Source: Antedon mediterranea
Lineage: Eukaryota > Echinodermata > Crinoidea > Comatulida > Antedonidae
Direction of reading: 5' to 3'
Length of the DNA stretch: 64,000 nucleotides
NCBI RefSeq assembly: GCF_964355755.1
Contig: NC_092677.1
Span: 20,928,101 to 20,992,100 of the forward strand
The notes under the pieces were generated by a model that did no database searches, was not told the origin of the DNA, and saw only the letters and a program-made list of their open reading frames with translations. Every line of letters begins with the position of its first letter. Positions within the stretch are counted from its first letter, which is position 1. The position numbers were made by a program, and so were the translations under genes. Below, piece by piece: positions 35,377 through 50,455 of this stretch.

Positions 35377-38300
35377 TAACCCATTTTGAGCATTTCGATA
35401 AAATTTTACAAACAAAAACATCAAAGTGCACAAAATAGCTTAATATGGTATTTAAAAACGTTTTAGACCATTTTGAGCATTTCAACAAAACTTTTTCTCA
35501 CAAAACATCAAAGTGTACAGAAGAGCTTCAAATCGCATTTGGAGACGTTTTAGACCATTTTGTGCATTTCGATGAAACTTGGTTACATAAAAACATCAAA
35601 GTGCTTAAAATCACATTTTGAGTATTTCGTTAAAACTTTTCACACAAAAACATCAAAGTCCACAAAATAGCTTAATATCGTATTTAAAAACGTTTTAGAC
35701 CATTTTGAGCATTTCGAAAAAACTTTTCCACACAAAACATCAAAGTTTACAAAATAGCTTCAAATCGCATTTGGAGACGTTTTAGACCATTTTGTGATTT
35801 TCGTAAAAACTTGTTAACATAAAAACACCAAAGTGCTTAGAAAAGCTTCAAATCGAATTTGGAGACGTTTTAGACCATTTTGTGCATTTCGATGAAACTT
35901 GGTTACACAAAAACATCAAAGTGCTTAAAATCACATTTTGAACATTTCGTTAAAAGTTTTCACACAAAAACATCAAAGAGTAAAAAATAGCTTAATATCG
36001 TATTTAAAAACGTTTTAGACCATTTTGAGCATTTCGAAAAAACTTTTCCACACAAAACATCAAAGTTTACAAAATAGCTTCAAATCGCATTTGGAGACGT
36101 TTTAGACCATTTTGTGATTTTCGAAAAAACTTGTTAAAATAAAAACACCAAAGTGCTCAGAATACCTTCAAATCGCATTTGGAGACGTTTTAGACCATTT
36201 TGTGATTTTCGAAAAAACTTGTTAACATAAAAACACCAAAGTGCTCAGAAAAGCTTCAAATCGCATTTGGAGACGTTTTAAACCATTTTGTTCATTTCGA
36301 TGAAACTTGGTTACACAAAAACATCAAAGAGCACAAAAGTATTTAAAAACGTTTTAGACCATTTTGAGCATTCCGACAAAACTTTTTCACACAAAACATC
36401 AAAGTGTACAGAATAGCTTTAAATCGCATTTGGAGACGTTTTAGACAATTTTGTGATTTTCGAAAAAACTTGTTAACATAAAAACACCAAAGTGCTTAGA
36501 AAAGCTTCAAATCGCATTTGGAGACGTTTTAGACCATTTTGTGCATTTTGATGAAACTTGGTTACACAAAAACATCAAAGTGTACAGAATAGCTTCAAAT
36601 CGCATTAGAAACCGTTTTAGACCATTTTGAGCATTTCGAAAAAACTTTTTCACACAAAACATCAAAGTTTACAAAATAGCTTCAAATCGCATTTGGAGAC
36701 GTTTTAGACCATTTTGTGATTTTCGAAAAAACTTGTTAACATAAAAACACCAAAGTGCTCAGAATACCTTCAAATCGCATTTGGAGACGTTTTAGACCAT
36801 TTTGTGATTTTCGAAAAAACTTGTTAACATAAAAACACCAAAGTGCTTAGAAAAGCTTCAAATCGCATTTGGAGACGTTTTAGACCATTTTGTGCATTTC
36901 GATGAAACTTGGTTACACAAAAACATCAAAGTGTTTAAAATCACATTTTGAGCATTTCGTTAAAACTTTTCACACAAAAACATCAAAGAGCAAAAAATAG
37001 CTTAAAATCGTATTTAAAAACGTTTTAGACCATTTTGAGCATTTCGACAAAACTTTTTCACACAAAACATCAAAGTGTACAAAATAGCTTCAAATCGCAT
37101 TTGGAGACGTTTTAGACCATTTTGTGATTTTCGAAAAAACAACATAAAAACACCAAAGTGCTCAGAATACCTTCAAATCGCATTTGGAGACGTTTTAGAC
37201 CATTTTGTGATTTTGGAAAAAACTTGTTAACATAAAAACACCAAAGTGCTCAGAATACCTTCAAATCGTATTTTGAGACGTTTTAGACAATTTTGTGATT
37301 TTCGAAAAAACTTGTTAACATAAAAACACCAAAGTGCTTAGAAAAGCTTCAAATCGCATTTGGAGACGTTTTAGACCATTTTGTGATTTTCGAAAAAACT
37401 TGTTAACATAAAAACACCAAAGTGCTCAGAATACCTTCAAATCGTATTTTGAGACGTTTTAGACAATTTTGTGATTTTCGAAAAAACTTGTTAACATAAA
37501 AACACCAAAGTGCTTAGAAAAGCTTCAAATCGCATTTGGAGACGTTTTAGACCATTTTGTGCATTTCGATGAAACTTGGTTACACAAAAACATCAAAGTG
37601 CTTAAAATCACATTTTGAGCATTTCGTTAAAACTTTTCACACAAAAACATCAAAGAGCAAAAAATAGCTTAATATCGTATTTAAAAACGTTTTAGACCAT
37701 TTTGAGCATTTCGACAAAACTTTTTCACACAAAACATCAAAGTGTACAAAATAGCTTCAAATCGCATTTGGAGACGTTTTAGACAATTTTGTGATTTTCG
37801 AAAAAACTTGTTTACATAAAAACACCAAAGTGCTAAGAATAGCTTCCAATCGCATTTGGAGACGTTTTAGACCCTTTTGTGCATTTCGATGAAACTTGGT
37901 TACACAAAAACATCAAAGTGCTTAAAATCACATTAGAAACCGTTTTAGAACATTTTGAGCATTTCGTTAAAATTTTTCACAGAAAAACATCAAAGAGCAA
38001 AAAATAGCTTAATATCGTATTTAAAAACGTTTTAGACCATTTTGAGCATTTCGAAAAAACTTTTTCACACAAAACAACAAAGTGTACAGAATAGCTTCAA
38101 ATCGCATTTGGAGACGTTTTAACCCATTTTGAGCATTTCGATAAAATTTTACACACAAAAACATCAAAGTGCACAAAATAGCTTAATATGGTATTTAAAA
38201 ACGTTTTAGACCATTTTGAGCATTTCAACAAAACTTTTTCTCACAAAACATCAAAGTGTACAGAATAGCTTCAAATCGCATTTGGAGACGTTTTAGACCA

Positions 38301-38514
38301 TTTTGTGCATTTCGATGAAACTTGGTTACACAAAAACATCAAAGTGCTTAAAATCACATTTTGAGCATTTCGTTAAAACTCTTCACACAAAAACATCAAA
38401 GTCCACAAAATAGCCTAATATCGTATTTAAAAACGTTTTAGACCATTTTGAGCATTTCGAAAAAACTTTTCCACACAAAACATCAAAGTTTACAAAATAG
38501 CTTCAAATCGCATT
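35377..38514 (+). repeat. Mosaic stretch with L-A, E-like runs and a 176-bp duplication
   Basis: The left part up to about 36.65 kb matches 43.25-44.53 kb at 7875 bp; the variant ttttcgtaaaaac is at 35802 and 43677. The part from at least 37243 matches 22995 onward at 14248 bp. The 5-bp deletion monomer is at 37135, and the 176-bp dimer duplication is at 37243 and 37419. Private forms include gagtatttcg near 35633, cttgttaaaataaaa near 36134 and cttaaaatcgtattt near 37003. Confidence 0.82.
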
Positions 38515-41500
38515 TGGAGACGTTTTAGACCATTTTGTGATTTTCGAAAAAACTTGTTAACATAAAAACACCAAAGTGCTCAGAATACCTTCAAATCGCA
38601 TTTGGAGACGTTTTAGACCCTTTTGTGCATTTCGATGAAACTTGGTTACACAAAAACATCAAAGTGCTTAAAATCACATTAGAAACCGTTTTAGACCATT
38701 TTGAGCATTTCGTTAAAATTTTTCACAGAAAAACATCAAAGAGCAAAAAATAGCTTAATATCGTATTTAAAAACGTTTTAGACCATTTTGAGCATTTCGA
38801 CAAAACTTTTTCACACAAAACATCAAAGTGTACAGAATAGCTTCAAATCGCATTTGGAGACGTTTTAACCCATTTTGAGCATTTCGATAAAATTTTACAC
38901 ACAAAAACATCAAAGTGCACAAAATAGCTTAATATGGTATTTAAAAACGTTTTAGACCATTTTGAGCATTTCAACAAAACTTTTTCTCGCAAAACATCAA
39001 AGTGTACAGAATAGCTTCAAATCGCATTTGGAGACGTTTTAGACCATTTTGTGCATTTCGATGAAACTTGGTTACACAAAAACATCAAAGTGCTTAAAAT
39101 CACATTTTGAGCATTTCGTTAAAACTTTTCACACAAAAACATCAAAGTCCACAAAATAGCTTAATATCGTATTTAAAAACGTTTTAGACCATTTTGAGCA
39201 TTTCGAAAAAACTTTTCCACACAAAACATCAAAGTTTACAAAATAGCTTCAAATCGCATTTGGAGACGTTTTAGACCATTTTGTGATTTTCGAAAAAACT
39301 TGTTAACATAAAAACACCAAAGTGCTCAGAATACCTTCAAATCGTGTTTTGAGACGTTTTAGACCATTTTGTAATTTTCGAAAAAACTTGTTAACATAAA
39401 AACACCAAAGTGCTCAGAATACCTTAACATCGCATTTTGAGACGTTTTAGACCATTTTGTGATTTTCGAAAAAACTTGTTAACATAAAAACACCAAAGTG
39501 CTTAGAAAAGCTTGAAATCGCATTTGGAGACGTTTTAGACCATTTTGTGCATTTCGATGAAACTTGGTTAAAGTGCTTAAAATCACATTTTGAGCATTTC
39601 GTTAAAACTTTTCACACAAAAACATCAAAGAGTAAAAAATAGCTTAATATCGTATTTAAAAACGTTTTAGACCATTTTGAGCATTTCGACAAAATTTTTT
39701 CACACAAAACATCAAAGTGTACAGAATAGCTTTAAATCGCATTTGGAGACGTTTTAGACCATTTTGTTCATTTCGATGAAACAAAAACACAAAAACATCA
39801 AATTGCACAAAATGGCTTAATATGATATGGGAAAACGTTTTAGACCATTTTGAACATTTCGTTAAAAGTTTTCACAAAAAAACATCAAAGTCCACAAAAT
39901 AGCTTAATATCGTATTTAAAAACGTTTTAGACCATTTTGAGCATTTCGAAAAAACTTTTTCACACAAAACATCAAAGTTTACAAAATAGCTTCAAATCGC
40001 ATTTGGAGACGTTTTAGACCATTTTGTGATTTTCGAAAAAACTTGTTAACATAAAAACACCAAAGTGCTCAGAATACCTTCAAATCGCCTTTTGAGACGT
40101 TTTAGACCATTTTGTGAATTTCGAAAAAACTTGTTAACATAAAAACACCAAAGTGCTCAGAATACCTTCAAATCGTGTTTTGAGACGTTTTAGACCATTT
40201 TGTGATTTTGGAAAAACTTGTTAACATAAAAACACCAAAGTGCTCAGAATACCTTCAAATCGCATTCGGAGACGTTTTAGACCATTTTGTGATTTTCGAA
40301 AAAACTTGTTAACATAAAAACACCAAAGTGCTCAGAAAAGCTTCAAATCGCAATTGGAGACGTTTTAAACCATTTTGTTCATTTCGATGAAACTTGGTTA
40401 CACAAAAACATCAAATTGCACAAAATGGCTTAATATGGTATGGGAAAACGTTTTAGACCATTTTGAACATTTCGAGCAAACTTTTTCACACAAAACTTCA
40501 AAGTGTACAGAATAGCTTCAAATCGCATTAGAAACCGTTTTAGACCATTTTGAGCATTTCGAAAAAACTTTTTCACACAAAACATCAAAGTTTACAAAAT
40601 AGCTTCAAATCGCATTTGGAGACGTTTTAGACCATTTTGTGATTTTCGAAAAAACTTGTTAACATAAAAACACCAAAGTGCTCAGAATACCTTCAAATCG
40701 CATTTTGAGACGTTTTAGACCATTTTGTGATTTTCGAAAAAACTTGTTAACATAAAAATACCAAAGTGCTCTGAATACCTTCAAATCGTGTTTTGAGACG
40801 TTTTAGACCATTTTGTGATTTTCGAAAAAACTTGTTAACATAAAAACACCAAAGTGCTCAGAATACCTTCAAATCGCATTTGGAGACGTTTTAGACCATT
40901 TTGTGATTTTCGAAAAAACTTGTTAACATAAAAACACCAAAGTGCTCAGAAAAGCTTCAAATCGCATTTGGAGACGTTTTAAACCATTTTGTTCATTTCG
41001 ATGAAACTTGGTTACACAAAAACATCAAAGAGCACAAAAGTATTTAAAAACGTTTTAGACCATTTTGAGCATTCCGACAAAACTTTTTCACACAAAACAT
41101 CAAAGTGTACAGAATAGCTTTAAATCGCATTTGGAGACGTTTTAGACCATTTTGTAGTTTTCGAAAAAACTTGTTAACATAAAAACACAAAAGAGCTTCA
41201 AATCGCATTTGGAGACGTTTTAGACCCTTTTGTGCATTTCGATGAAACTTGGTTACACAAAAACATCAAAGTGCTTAAAATCACATTAGAAACCGTTTTA
41301 GACCATTTTGAGCATTTCGTTAAAACTTTTCACACAAAAACATCAAAGTCCACAAAATAGCTTAATATCGTATTCAAAAACGTTTTAGACCATTTTGAGC
41401 ATTTCGAAAAAACTTTTTCATACAAAACATCAAAGTTTACAAAATAGCTTCAAATCGCATTTGGAGACGTTTTAGACCATTTTGTGATTTTCGAAAAAAC

Positions 41501-44500
41501 TTGTTAACATAAAAACACCAAAGTGCTCAGAATACCTTCAAATCGCATTTTGAGACGTTTTAGACCATTTTGTGATTTTCGAAAAAACAACATAAAAACA
41601 CCAAAGTGCTCAGAATACCTTCAAATCGCATTTGGAGACGTTTTAGACCATTTTGTGATTTTGGAAAAAACTTGTTAACATAAAAACACCAAAGTGCTCA
41701 GAATACCTTCAAATCGTATTTTGAGACGTTTTAGACAATTTTGTGATTTTCGAAAAAACTTGTTAACATAAAAACACCAAAGTGCTTAGAAAAGCTTCAA
41801 ATCGCATTTGGAGACGTTTTAGACCATTTTGTGCATTTCGATGAAACTTTGTTACACAAAAACATCAAAGTGTACAGAATAGCTTCAAATCGCATTAGAA
41901 ACCGTTTTGGACCATTTTGAGCATTTCGAAAAAACTTTTTCACACAAAACATCAAAGTGTACAAAATAGCTTCAAATCGCATTTGGAGACGTTTTAGACA
42001 ATTTTGTGATTTTCGAAAAAACTTGTTTACATAAAAACACCAAAGTGCTAAGAATAGCTTCCAATCGCATTTGGAGACGTTTTAGACCCTTTTGTGCATT
42101 TCGATGAAACTTGGTTACACAAAAACATCAAAGTGCTTAAAATCACATTAGAAACCGTTTTAGACCATTTTGAGCATTTCGTTAAAATTTTTCACAGAAA
42201 AACATCAAAGAGCAAAAAATAGCTTAATATCGTATTTAAAAACGTTTTAGACCATTTTGAGCATTTCGACAAAACTTTTTCACACAAAACATCAAAGTGT
42301 ACAGAATAGCTTAATATCGCATTAGGAGACGTTTTAACCCATTTTGAGCATTTCGATAAAATTTTACACACAAAAACATCAAAGTGCACAAAATAGCTTA
42401 ATATGGTATTTAAAAACGTTTTAGAACATTTTGAGCATTTCAACAAAACTTTTTCTCACAAAACATCAAAGTGTACAGAATAGCTTCAAATCGCATTTGG
42501 AGACGTTTTAGACCATTTTGTGCATTTCGATGAAACTTGGTTACACAAAAACATCAAAGTGCTTAAAATCACATTTTGAGCATTTCGTTAAAACTTTTCA
42601 CACAAAAACATCAAAGAGTAAAAAATAGCTTAATATCGTATTTAAAAACGTTTTAGACCATTTTGAGCATTTCGACAAAATTTTTTCACACAAAACATCA
42701 AAGTGTACAGAATAGCTTTAAATCGCATTTGGAGACGTTTTAGACCATTTTGTTAATTTCGATGAAACAAAAACACAAAAACATCAAATTGCACAAAATG
42801 GCTTAATATGATATGGGAAAACGTTTTAGACCATTTTGAACATTTCGTTAAAAGTTTTCACACAAAAACATCAAAGTCCACAAAATAGCTTAATATCGTA
42901 TTTAAAAACGTTTTAGACCATTTTGAGCATTTCGAAAAAACTTTTTCACACAAAACATCAAAGTTTACAAAATAGCTTCAAATCGCATTTGGAGACGTTT
43001 TAGACCATTTTGTGATTTTCGAAAAAACTTGTTAACATAAAAACACCAAAGTGCTCAGAAAAGCTTCAAATCGCATTTGGAGACGTTTTAAACCATTTTG
43101 TTCATTTCGATGAAACTTGGTTACACAAAAACATCAAAGAGCACAAAAGTATTTAAAAACGTTTTAGACCATTTTGAGCATTCCGACAAAACTTTTTCAC
43201 ACAAAACATCAAAGTGTACAGAATAGCTTTAAATCGCATTTGGAGACGTTTTAACCCATTTTGAGCATTTCGATAAAATTTTACAAACAAAAACATCAAA
43301 GTGCACAAAATAGCTTAATATGGTATTTAAAAACGTTTTAGACCATTTTGAGCATTTCAACAAAACTTTTTCTCACAAAACATCAAAGTGTACAGAATAG
43401 CTTCAAATCGCATTTGGAGACGTTTTAGACCATTTTGTGCATTTCGATGAAACTTGGTTACACAAAAACATCAAAGTGCTTAAAATCACATTTTGAGCAT
43501 TTCGTTAAAACTTTTCACACAAAAACATCAAAGTCCACAAAATAGCTTAATATCGTATTTAAAAACGTTTTAGACCATTTTGAGCATTTCGAAAAAACTT
43601 TTCCACACAAAACATCAAAGTTTACAAAATAGCTTCAAATCGCATTTGGAGACGTTTTAGACCATTTTGTGATTTTCGTAAAAACTTGTTAACATAAAAA
43701 CACCAAAGTGCTTAGAAAAGCTTCAAATCGCATTTGGAGACGTTTTAGACCATTTTGTGCATTTCGATGAAACTTGGTTACACAAAAACATCAAAGTGCT
43801 TAAAATCACATTTTGAACATTTCGTTAAAAGTTTTCACACAAAAACATCAAAGAGTAAAAAATAGCTTAATATCGTATTTAAAAACGTTTTAGACCATTT
43901 TGAGAATTTCGAAAAAACTTTTCCACACAAAACATCAAAGTTTACAAAATAGCTTCAAATCGCATTTGGAGACGTTTTAGACCATTTTGTGATTTTCGAA
44001 AAAACTTGTTAACATAAAAACACCAAAGTGCTCAGAATACCTTCAAATCGCATTTGGAGACGTTTTAGACCATTTTGTGATTTTCGAAAAAACTTGTTAA
44101 CATAAAAACACCAAAGTGCTCAGAAAAGCTTCAAATCGCATTTGGAGACGTTTTAAACCATTTTGTTCATTTCGATGAAACTTGGTTACACAAAAACATC
44201 AAAGAGCACAAAAGTATTTAAAAACGTTTTAGACCATTTTGAGCATTCCGACAAAACTTTTTCACACAAAACATCAAAGTGTACAGAATAGCTTTAAATC
44301 GCATTTGGAGACGTTTTAGACAATTTTGTGATTTTCGAAAAAACTTGTTAACATAAAAACACCAAAGTGCTTAGAAAAGCTTCAAATCGCATTTGGAGAC
44401 GTTTTAGACCATTTTGTGCATTTTGATGAAACTTGGTTACACAAAAACATCAAAGTGTACAGAATAGCTTCAAATCGCATTAGAAACCGTTTTAGACCAT

Positions 44501-44558
44501 TTTGAGCATTTCGAAAAAACTTTTTTACACAAAACATCAAAGTGTACAAAATAGCTTC
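38515..44558 (+). repeat. 6044-bp higher-order repeat, copy 1
   Basis: Offsets of exactly 6044 bp link the ggttaaagtgc join (39566/45610), K (39826/45870 and 42812/48856) and K' (40439/46483). The unit begins at the tggagacg of 38515 and ends at 44558, where its last monomer is cut inside the left half. Private forms in this copy include accttaacatcgc near 39425, catcgagcaaactt-like changes near 40476, and gttttggacc near 41907. Confidence 0.9.
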
Positions 44559-44566
44559 TGGAGACG
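44553..44566 (+). other. Junction of the 6044-bp tandem duplication
   Basis: The sequence reads agcttctggagacg where every neighbouring monomer has agcttc, then aaatcgcatt, then tggagacg. Ten bases are missing. To the right the sequence follows 38515 onward at +6044; to the left it follows the gtgtacaaaatagc context instead of the gtttacaaaatagc found before 38515. This is therefore the breakpoint joining the end of copy 1 to the start of copy 2, slightly out of monomer register. Confidence 0.82.
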
Positions 44567-47500
44567 TTTTAGACCATTTTGTGATTTTCGAAAAAACTTG
44601 TTAACATAAAAACACCAAAGTGCTCAGAATACCTTCAAATCGCATTTGGAGACGTTTTAGACCCTTTTGTGCATTTCGATGAAACTTGGTTACACAAAAA
44701 CATCAAAGTGCTTAAAATCACATTAGAAACCGTTTTAGACCATTTTGAGCATTTCGTTAAAATTTTTCACAGAAAAACATCAAAGAGCAAAAAATAGCTT
44801 AATATCGTATTTAAAAACGTTTTAGACCATTTTGAGCATTTCGACAAAACTTTTTCACACAAAACATCAAAGTGTACAGAATAGCTTCAAATCGCATTTG
44901 GAGACGTTTTAACCCATTTTGAGCATTTCGATAAAATTTTACACACAAAAACATCAAAGTGCACAAAATAGCTTAATATGGTATTTAAAAACGTTTTAGA
45001 CCATTTTGAGCATTTCAACAAAACTTTTTCTCGCAAAACATCAAAGTGTACAGAATAGCTTCAAATCGCATTTGGAGACGTTTTAGACCATTTTGTGCAT
45101 TTCGATGAAACTTGGTTACACAAAAACATCAAAGTGCTTAAAATCACATTTTGAGCATTTCGTTAAAACTTTTCACACAAAAACATCAAAGTCCACAAAA
45201 TAGCTTAATATCGTATTTAAAAACGTTTTAGACCATTTTGAGCATTTCGAAAAAACTTTTCCACACAAAACATCAAAGTTTACAAAATAGCTTCAAATCG
45301 CATTTGGAGACGTTTTAGACCATTTTGTGATTTTCGAAAAAACTTGTTAACATAAAAACACCAAAGTGCTCAGAATACCTTCAAATCGTGTTTTGAGACG
45401 TTTTAGACCATTTTGTAATTTTCGAAAAAACTTGTTAACATAAAAACACCAAAGTGCTCAGAATACCTTCACATCGCATTTTGAGACGTTTTAGACCATT
45501 TTGTGATTTTCGAAAAAACTTGTTAACATAAAAACACCAAAGTGCTTAGAAAAGCTTGAAATCGCATTTGGAGACGTTTTAGACCATTTTGTGCATTTCG
45601 ATGAAACTTGGTTAAAGTGCTTAAAATCACATTTTGAGCATTTCGTTAAAACTTTTCACACAAAAACATCAAAGAGTAAAAAATAGCTTAATATCGTATT
45701 TAAAAACGTTTTAGACCATTTTGAGCATTTCGACAAAATTTTTTCACACAAAACATCAAAGTGTACAGAATAGCTTTAAATCGCATTTGGAGACGTTTTA
45801 GACCATTTTGTTCATTTCGATGAAACAAAAACACAAAAACATCAAATTGCACAAAATGGCTTAATATGATATGGGAAAACGTTTTAGACCATTTTGAACA
45901 TTTCGTTAAAAGTTTTCACAAAAAAACATCAAAGTCCACAAAATAGCTTAATATCGTATTTAAAAACGTTTTAGACCATTTTGAGCATTTCGAAAAAACT
46001 TTTTCACACAAAACATCAAAGTTTACAAAATAGCTTCAAATCGCATTTGGAGACGTTTTAGACCATTTTGTGATTTTCGAAAAAACTTGTTAACATAAAA
46101 ACACCAAAGTGCTCAGAATACCTTCAAATCGCATTTTGAGACGTTTTAGACCATTTTGTGATTTTCGAAAAAACTTGTTAACATAAAAACACCAAAGTGC
46201 TCAGAATACCTTCAAATCGTGTTTTGAGACGTTTTAGACCATTTTGTGATTTTGGAAAAACTTGTTAACATAAAAACACCAAAGTGCTCAGAATACCTTC
46301 AAATCGCATTTGGAGACGTTTTAGACCATTTTGTGATTTTCGAAAAAACTTGTTAACATAAAAACACCAAAGTGCTCAGAAAAGCTTCAAATCGCAATTG
46401 GAGACGTTTTAAACCATTTTGTTCATTTCGATGAAACTTGGTTACACAAAAACATCAAATTGCACAAAATGGCTTAATATGGTATGGGAAAACGTTTTAG
46501 ACCATTTTGAACATTTCGAGAAAACTTTTTCACACAAAACTTCAAAGTGTACAGAATAGCTTCAAATCGCATTAGAAACCGTTTTAGACCATTTTGAGCA
46601 TTTCGAAAAAACTTTTTCACACAAAACATCAAAGTTTACAAAATAGCTTCAAATCGCATTTGGAGACGTTTTAGACCATTTTGTGATTTTCGAAAAAACT
46701 TGTTAACATAAAAACACCAAAGTGCTCAGAATACCTTCAAATCGCATTTTGAGACGTTTTAGACCATTTTGTGATTTTCGAAAAAACTTGTTAACATAAA
46801 AATACCAAAGTGCTCTGAATACCTTCAAATCGTGTTTTGAGACGTTTTAGACCATTTTGTGATTTTCGAAAAAACTTGTTAACATAAAAACACCAAAGTG
46901 CTCAGAATACCTTCAAATCGCATTTGGAGACGTTTTAGACCATTTTGTGATTTTCGAAAAAACTTGTTAACATAAAAACACCAAAGTGCTCAGAAAAGCT
47001 TCAAATCGCATTTGGAGACGTTTTAAACCATTTTGTTCATTTCGATGAAACTTGGTTACACAAAAACATCAAAGAGCACAAACGTATTTAAAAACGTTTT
47101 AGACCATTTTGAGCATTCCGACAAAACTTTTTCACACAAAACATCAAAGTGTACAGAATAGCTTTAAATCGCATTTGGAGACGTTTTAGACCATTTTGTA
47201 GTTTTCGAAAAAACTTGTTAACATAAAAACACAAAAGAGCTTCAAATCGCATTTGGAGACGTTTTAGACCCTTTTGTGCATTTCGATGAAACTTGGTTAC
47301 ACAAAAACATCAAAGTGCTTAAAATCACATTAGAAACCGTTTTAGACCATTTTGAGCATTTCGTTAAAACTTTTCACACAAAAACATCAAAGTCCACAAA
47401 ATAGCTTAATATCGTATTCAAAAACGTTTTAGACCATTTTGAGCATTTCGAAAAAACTTTTTCACACAAAACATCAAAGTTTACAAAATAGCTTCAAATC

Positions 47501-49101
47501 GCATTTGGAGACGTTTTAGACCATTTTGTGATTTTCGAAAAAACTTGTTAACATAAAAACACCAAAGTGCTCAGAATACCTTCAAATCGCATTTTGAGAC
47601 GTTTTAGACCATTTTGTGATTTTCGAAAAAACAACATAAAAACACCAAAGTGCTCAGAATACCTTCAAATCGCATTTGGAGACGTTTTAGACCATTTTGT
47701 GATTTTGGAAAAAACTTGTTAACATAAAAACACCAAAGTGCTCAGAATACCTTCAAATCGTATTTTGAGACGTTTTAGACAATTTTGTGATTTTCGAAAA
47801 AACTTGTTAACATAAAAACACCAAAGTGCTTAGAAAAGCTTCAAATCGCATTTGGAGACGTTTTAGACCATTTTGTGCATTTCGATGAAACTTTGTTACA
47901 CAAAAACATCAAAGTGTACAGAATAGCTTCAAATCGCATTAGAAACCGTTTTAGACCATTTTGAGCATTTCGAAAAAACTTTTTCACACAAAACATCAAA
48001 GTGTACAAAATAGCTTCAAATCGCATTTGGAGACGTTTTAGACAATTTTGTGATTTTCGAAAAAACTTGTTTACATAAAAACACCAAAGTGCTAAGAATA
48101 GCTTCCAATCGCATTTGGAGACGTTTTAGACCCTTTTGTGCATTTCGATGAAACTTGGTTACACAAAAACATCAAAGTGCTTAAAATCACATTAGAAACC
48201 GTTTTAGACCATTTTGAGCATTTCGTTAAAATTTTTCACAGAAAAACATCAAAGAGCAAAAAATAGCTTAATATCGTATTTAAAAACGTTTTAGACCATT
48301 TTGAGCATTTCGACAAAACTTTTTCACACAAAACATCAAAGTGTACAGAATAGCTTAATATCGCATTTGGAGACGTTTTAACCCATTTTGAGCATTTCGA
48401 TAAAATTTTACACACAAAAACATCAAAGTGCACAAAATAGCTTAATATGGTATTTAAAAACGTTTTAGAACATTTTGAGCATTTCAACAAAACTTTTTCT
48501 CACAAAACATCAAAGTGTACAGAATAGCTTCAAATCGCATTTGGAGACGTTTTAGACCATTTTGTGCATTTCGATGAAACTTGGTTACACAAAAACATCA
48601 AAGTGCTTAAAATCACATTTTGAGCATTTCGTTAAAACTTTTCACACAAAAACATCAAAGAGTAAAAAATAGCTTAATATCGTATTTAAAAACGTTTTAG
48701 ACCATTTTGAGCATTTCGACAAAATTTTTTCACACAAAACATCAAAGTGTACAGAATAGCTTTAAATCGCATTTGGAGACGTTTTAGACCATTTTGTTAA
48801 TTTCGATGAAACAAAAACACAAAAACATCAAATTGCACAAAATGGCTTAATATGATATGGGAAAACGTTTTAGACCATTTTGAACATTTCGTTAAAAGTT
48901 TTCACACAAAAACATCAAAGTCCACAAAATAGCTTAATATCGTATTTAAAAACGTTTTAGACCATTTTGAGCATTTCGAAAAAACTTTTTCACACAAAAC
49001 ATCAAAGTTTACAAAATAGCTTCAAATCGCATTTGGAGACGTTTTAGACCATTTTGTGATTTTCGAAAAAACTTGTTAACATAAAAACACCAAAGTGCTC
49101 A
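44559..49101 (+). repeat. 6044-bp higher-order repeat, copy 2, partial
   Basis: It follows copy 1 for about 4.54 kb and departs near 49102, where gtgctcagaatacc replaces gtgctcagaaaagc (43058). From 46911 on, the sequence also belongs to the 3545-bp series. The copy retains ggtatggg K' at 46483 and the 5-bp deletion monomer at 47630. Confidence 0.88.
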
Positions 49102-50455
49102 GAATACCTTCAAATCGCATTTTGAGACGTTTTAGACCATTTTGTGATTTTCGAAAAAACTTGTTAACATAAAAACACCAAAGTGCTCAGAATACCTTCA
49201 AATCGTGTTTTGAGACGTTTTAGACCATTTTGTGATTTTCGAAAAAACTTGTTAACATAAAAACACCAAAGTGCTCAGAATACCTTCAAATCGCATTTGG
49301 AGACGTTTTAGACCATTTTTTGATTTTCGAAAAAACTTGTTAACATAAAAACACCAAAGTGCTCAGAATACCTTCAAATCGTGTTTTGAGACGTTTTAGA
49401 CCATTTTGTGATTTTCGAAAAAACTTGTTAACATAAAAACACCAAAGTGCTTAGAAAAGCTTCAAATCGCATTTGGAGACGTTTTAGACCATTTTGTTCA
49501 TTTTGATGAAACTTGGTTACACAAAAACATCAAAGAGCACAAAAGATCTTAATATCGTATTTAAAAACGTTTTAGACCATTTTGAGCATTTCGAAAAAAC
49601 TTTTTCACACAAAACATCAAAGTGTACAAAATAGCTTCAAATCGCATTTTGAGACGTTTTAGACAATTTTGTGATTTTCGAAAAAACTTGTTTACATAAA
49701 AACACCAAAGTGCTTAGAAAAGCTTCAAATCGCATTTGGAGACGTTTTAAACCATTTTGTTCATTTCGATGAAACTTGGTTACACAAAAACATCAAAGAG
49801 CACAAAAGTATTTAAAAACGTTTTAGACCATTTTGAGCATTCCGTCAAAACTTTTTCACACAAAACATCAAAGTGTACAGAATAGCTTTAAATCGCATTT
49901 GGAGACGTTTTAGACCATTTTGTAGTTTTCGAAAAAACTTGTTAACATAAAAACACAAAAGAGCTTCAAATCGCATTTGGAGACGTTTTAGACCCTTTTG
50001 TGCATTTCGATGAAACTTGGTTACACAAAAACATCAAAGTGCTTAAAATCACATTTTGAGCATTTCGTTAAAACTTTTCACACAAAAACATCAAAGAGTA
50101 AAAAATAGCTTAATATCGTATTTAAAAACGTTTTAGACCATTTTGAGCATTTCGACAAAATTTTTTCACACAAAACATCAAAGTGTACAGAATAGCTTTA
50201 AATCGCATTTGGAGACGTTTTAGACCATTTTGTTAATTTCGATGAAACAAAAACACAAAAACATCAAATTGCACAAAATGGCTTAATATGATATGGGAAA
50301 ACGTTTTAGACCATTTTGAACATTTCGTTAAAAGTTTTCACACAAAAACATCAAAGTCCACAAAATAGCTTAATATCGTATTTAAAAACGTTTTAGACCA
50401 TTTTGAGCATTTCAAAAAAACTTTTTCACACAAAACATCAAAGTTTACAAAATAG
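46911..50455 (+). repeat. 3545-bp higher-order repeat, second array, copy 1
   Basis: Landmarks recur at 3545 bp: the 5-bp deletion monomer 47630/51175, the variant tgtagttttcg near 47196/50741, and the H-I-J run. It contains K at 48856 and 50292, 1436 bp apart, the same spacing as 30044 and 31480. That confirms kinship with the array at 28.7-35.4 kb. Confidence 0.88.
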
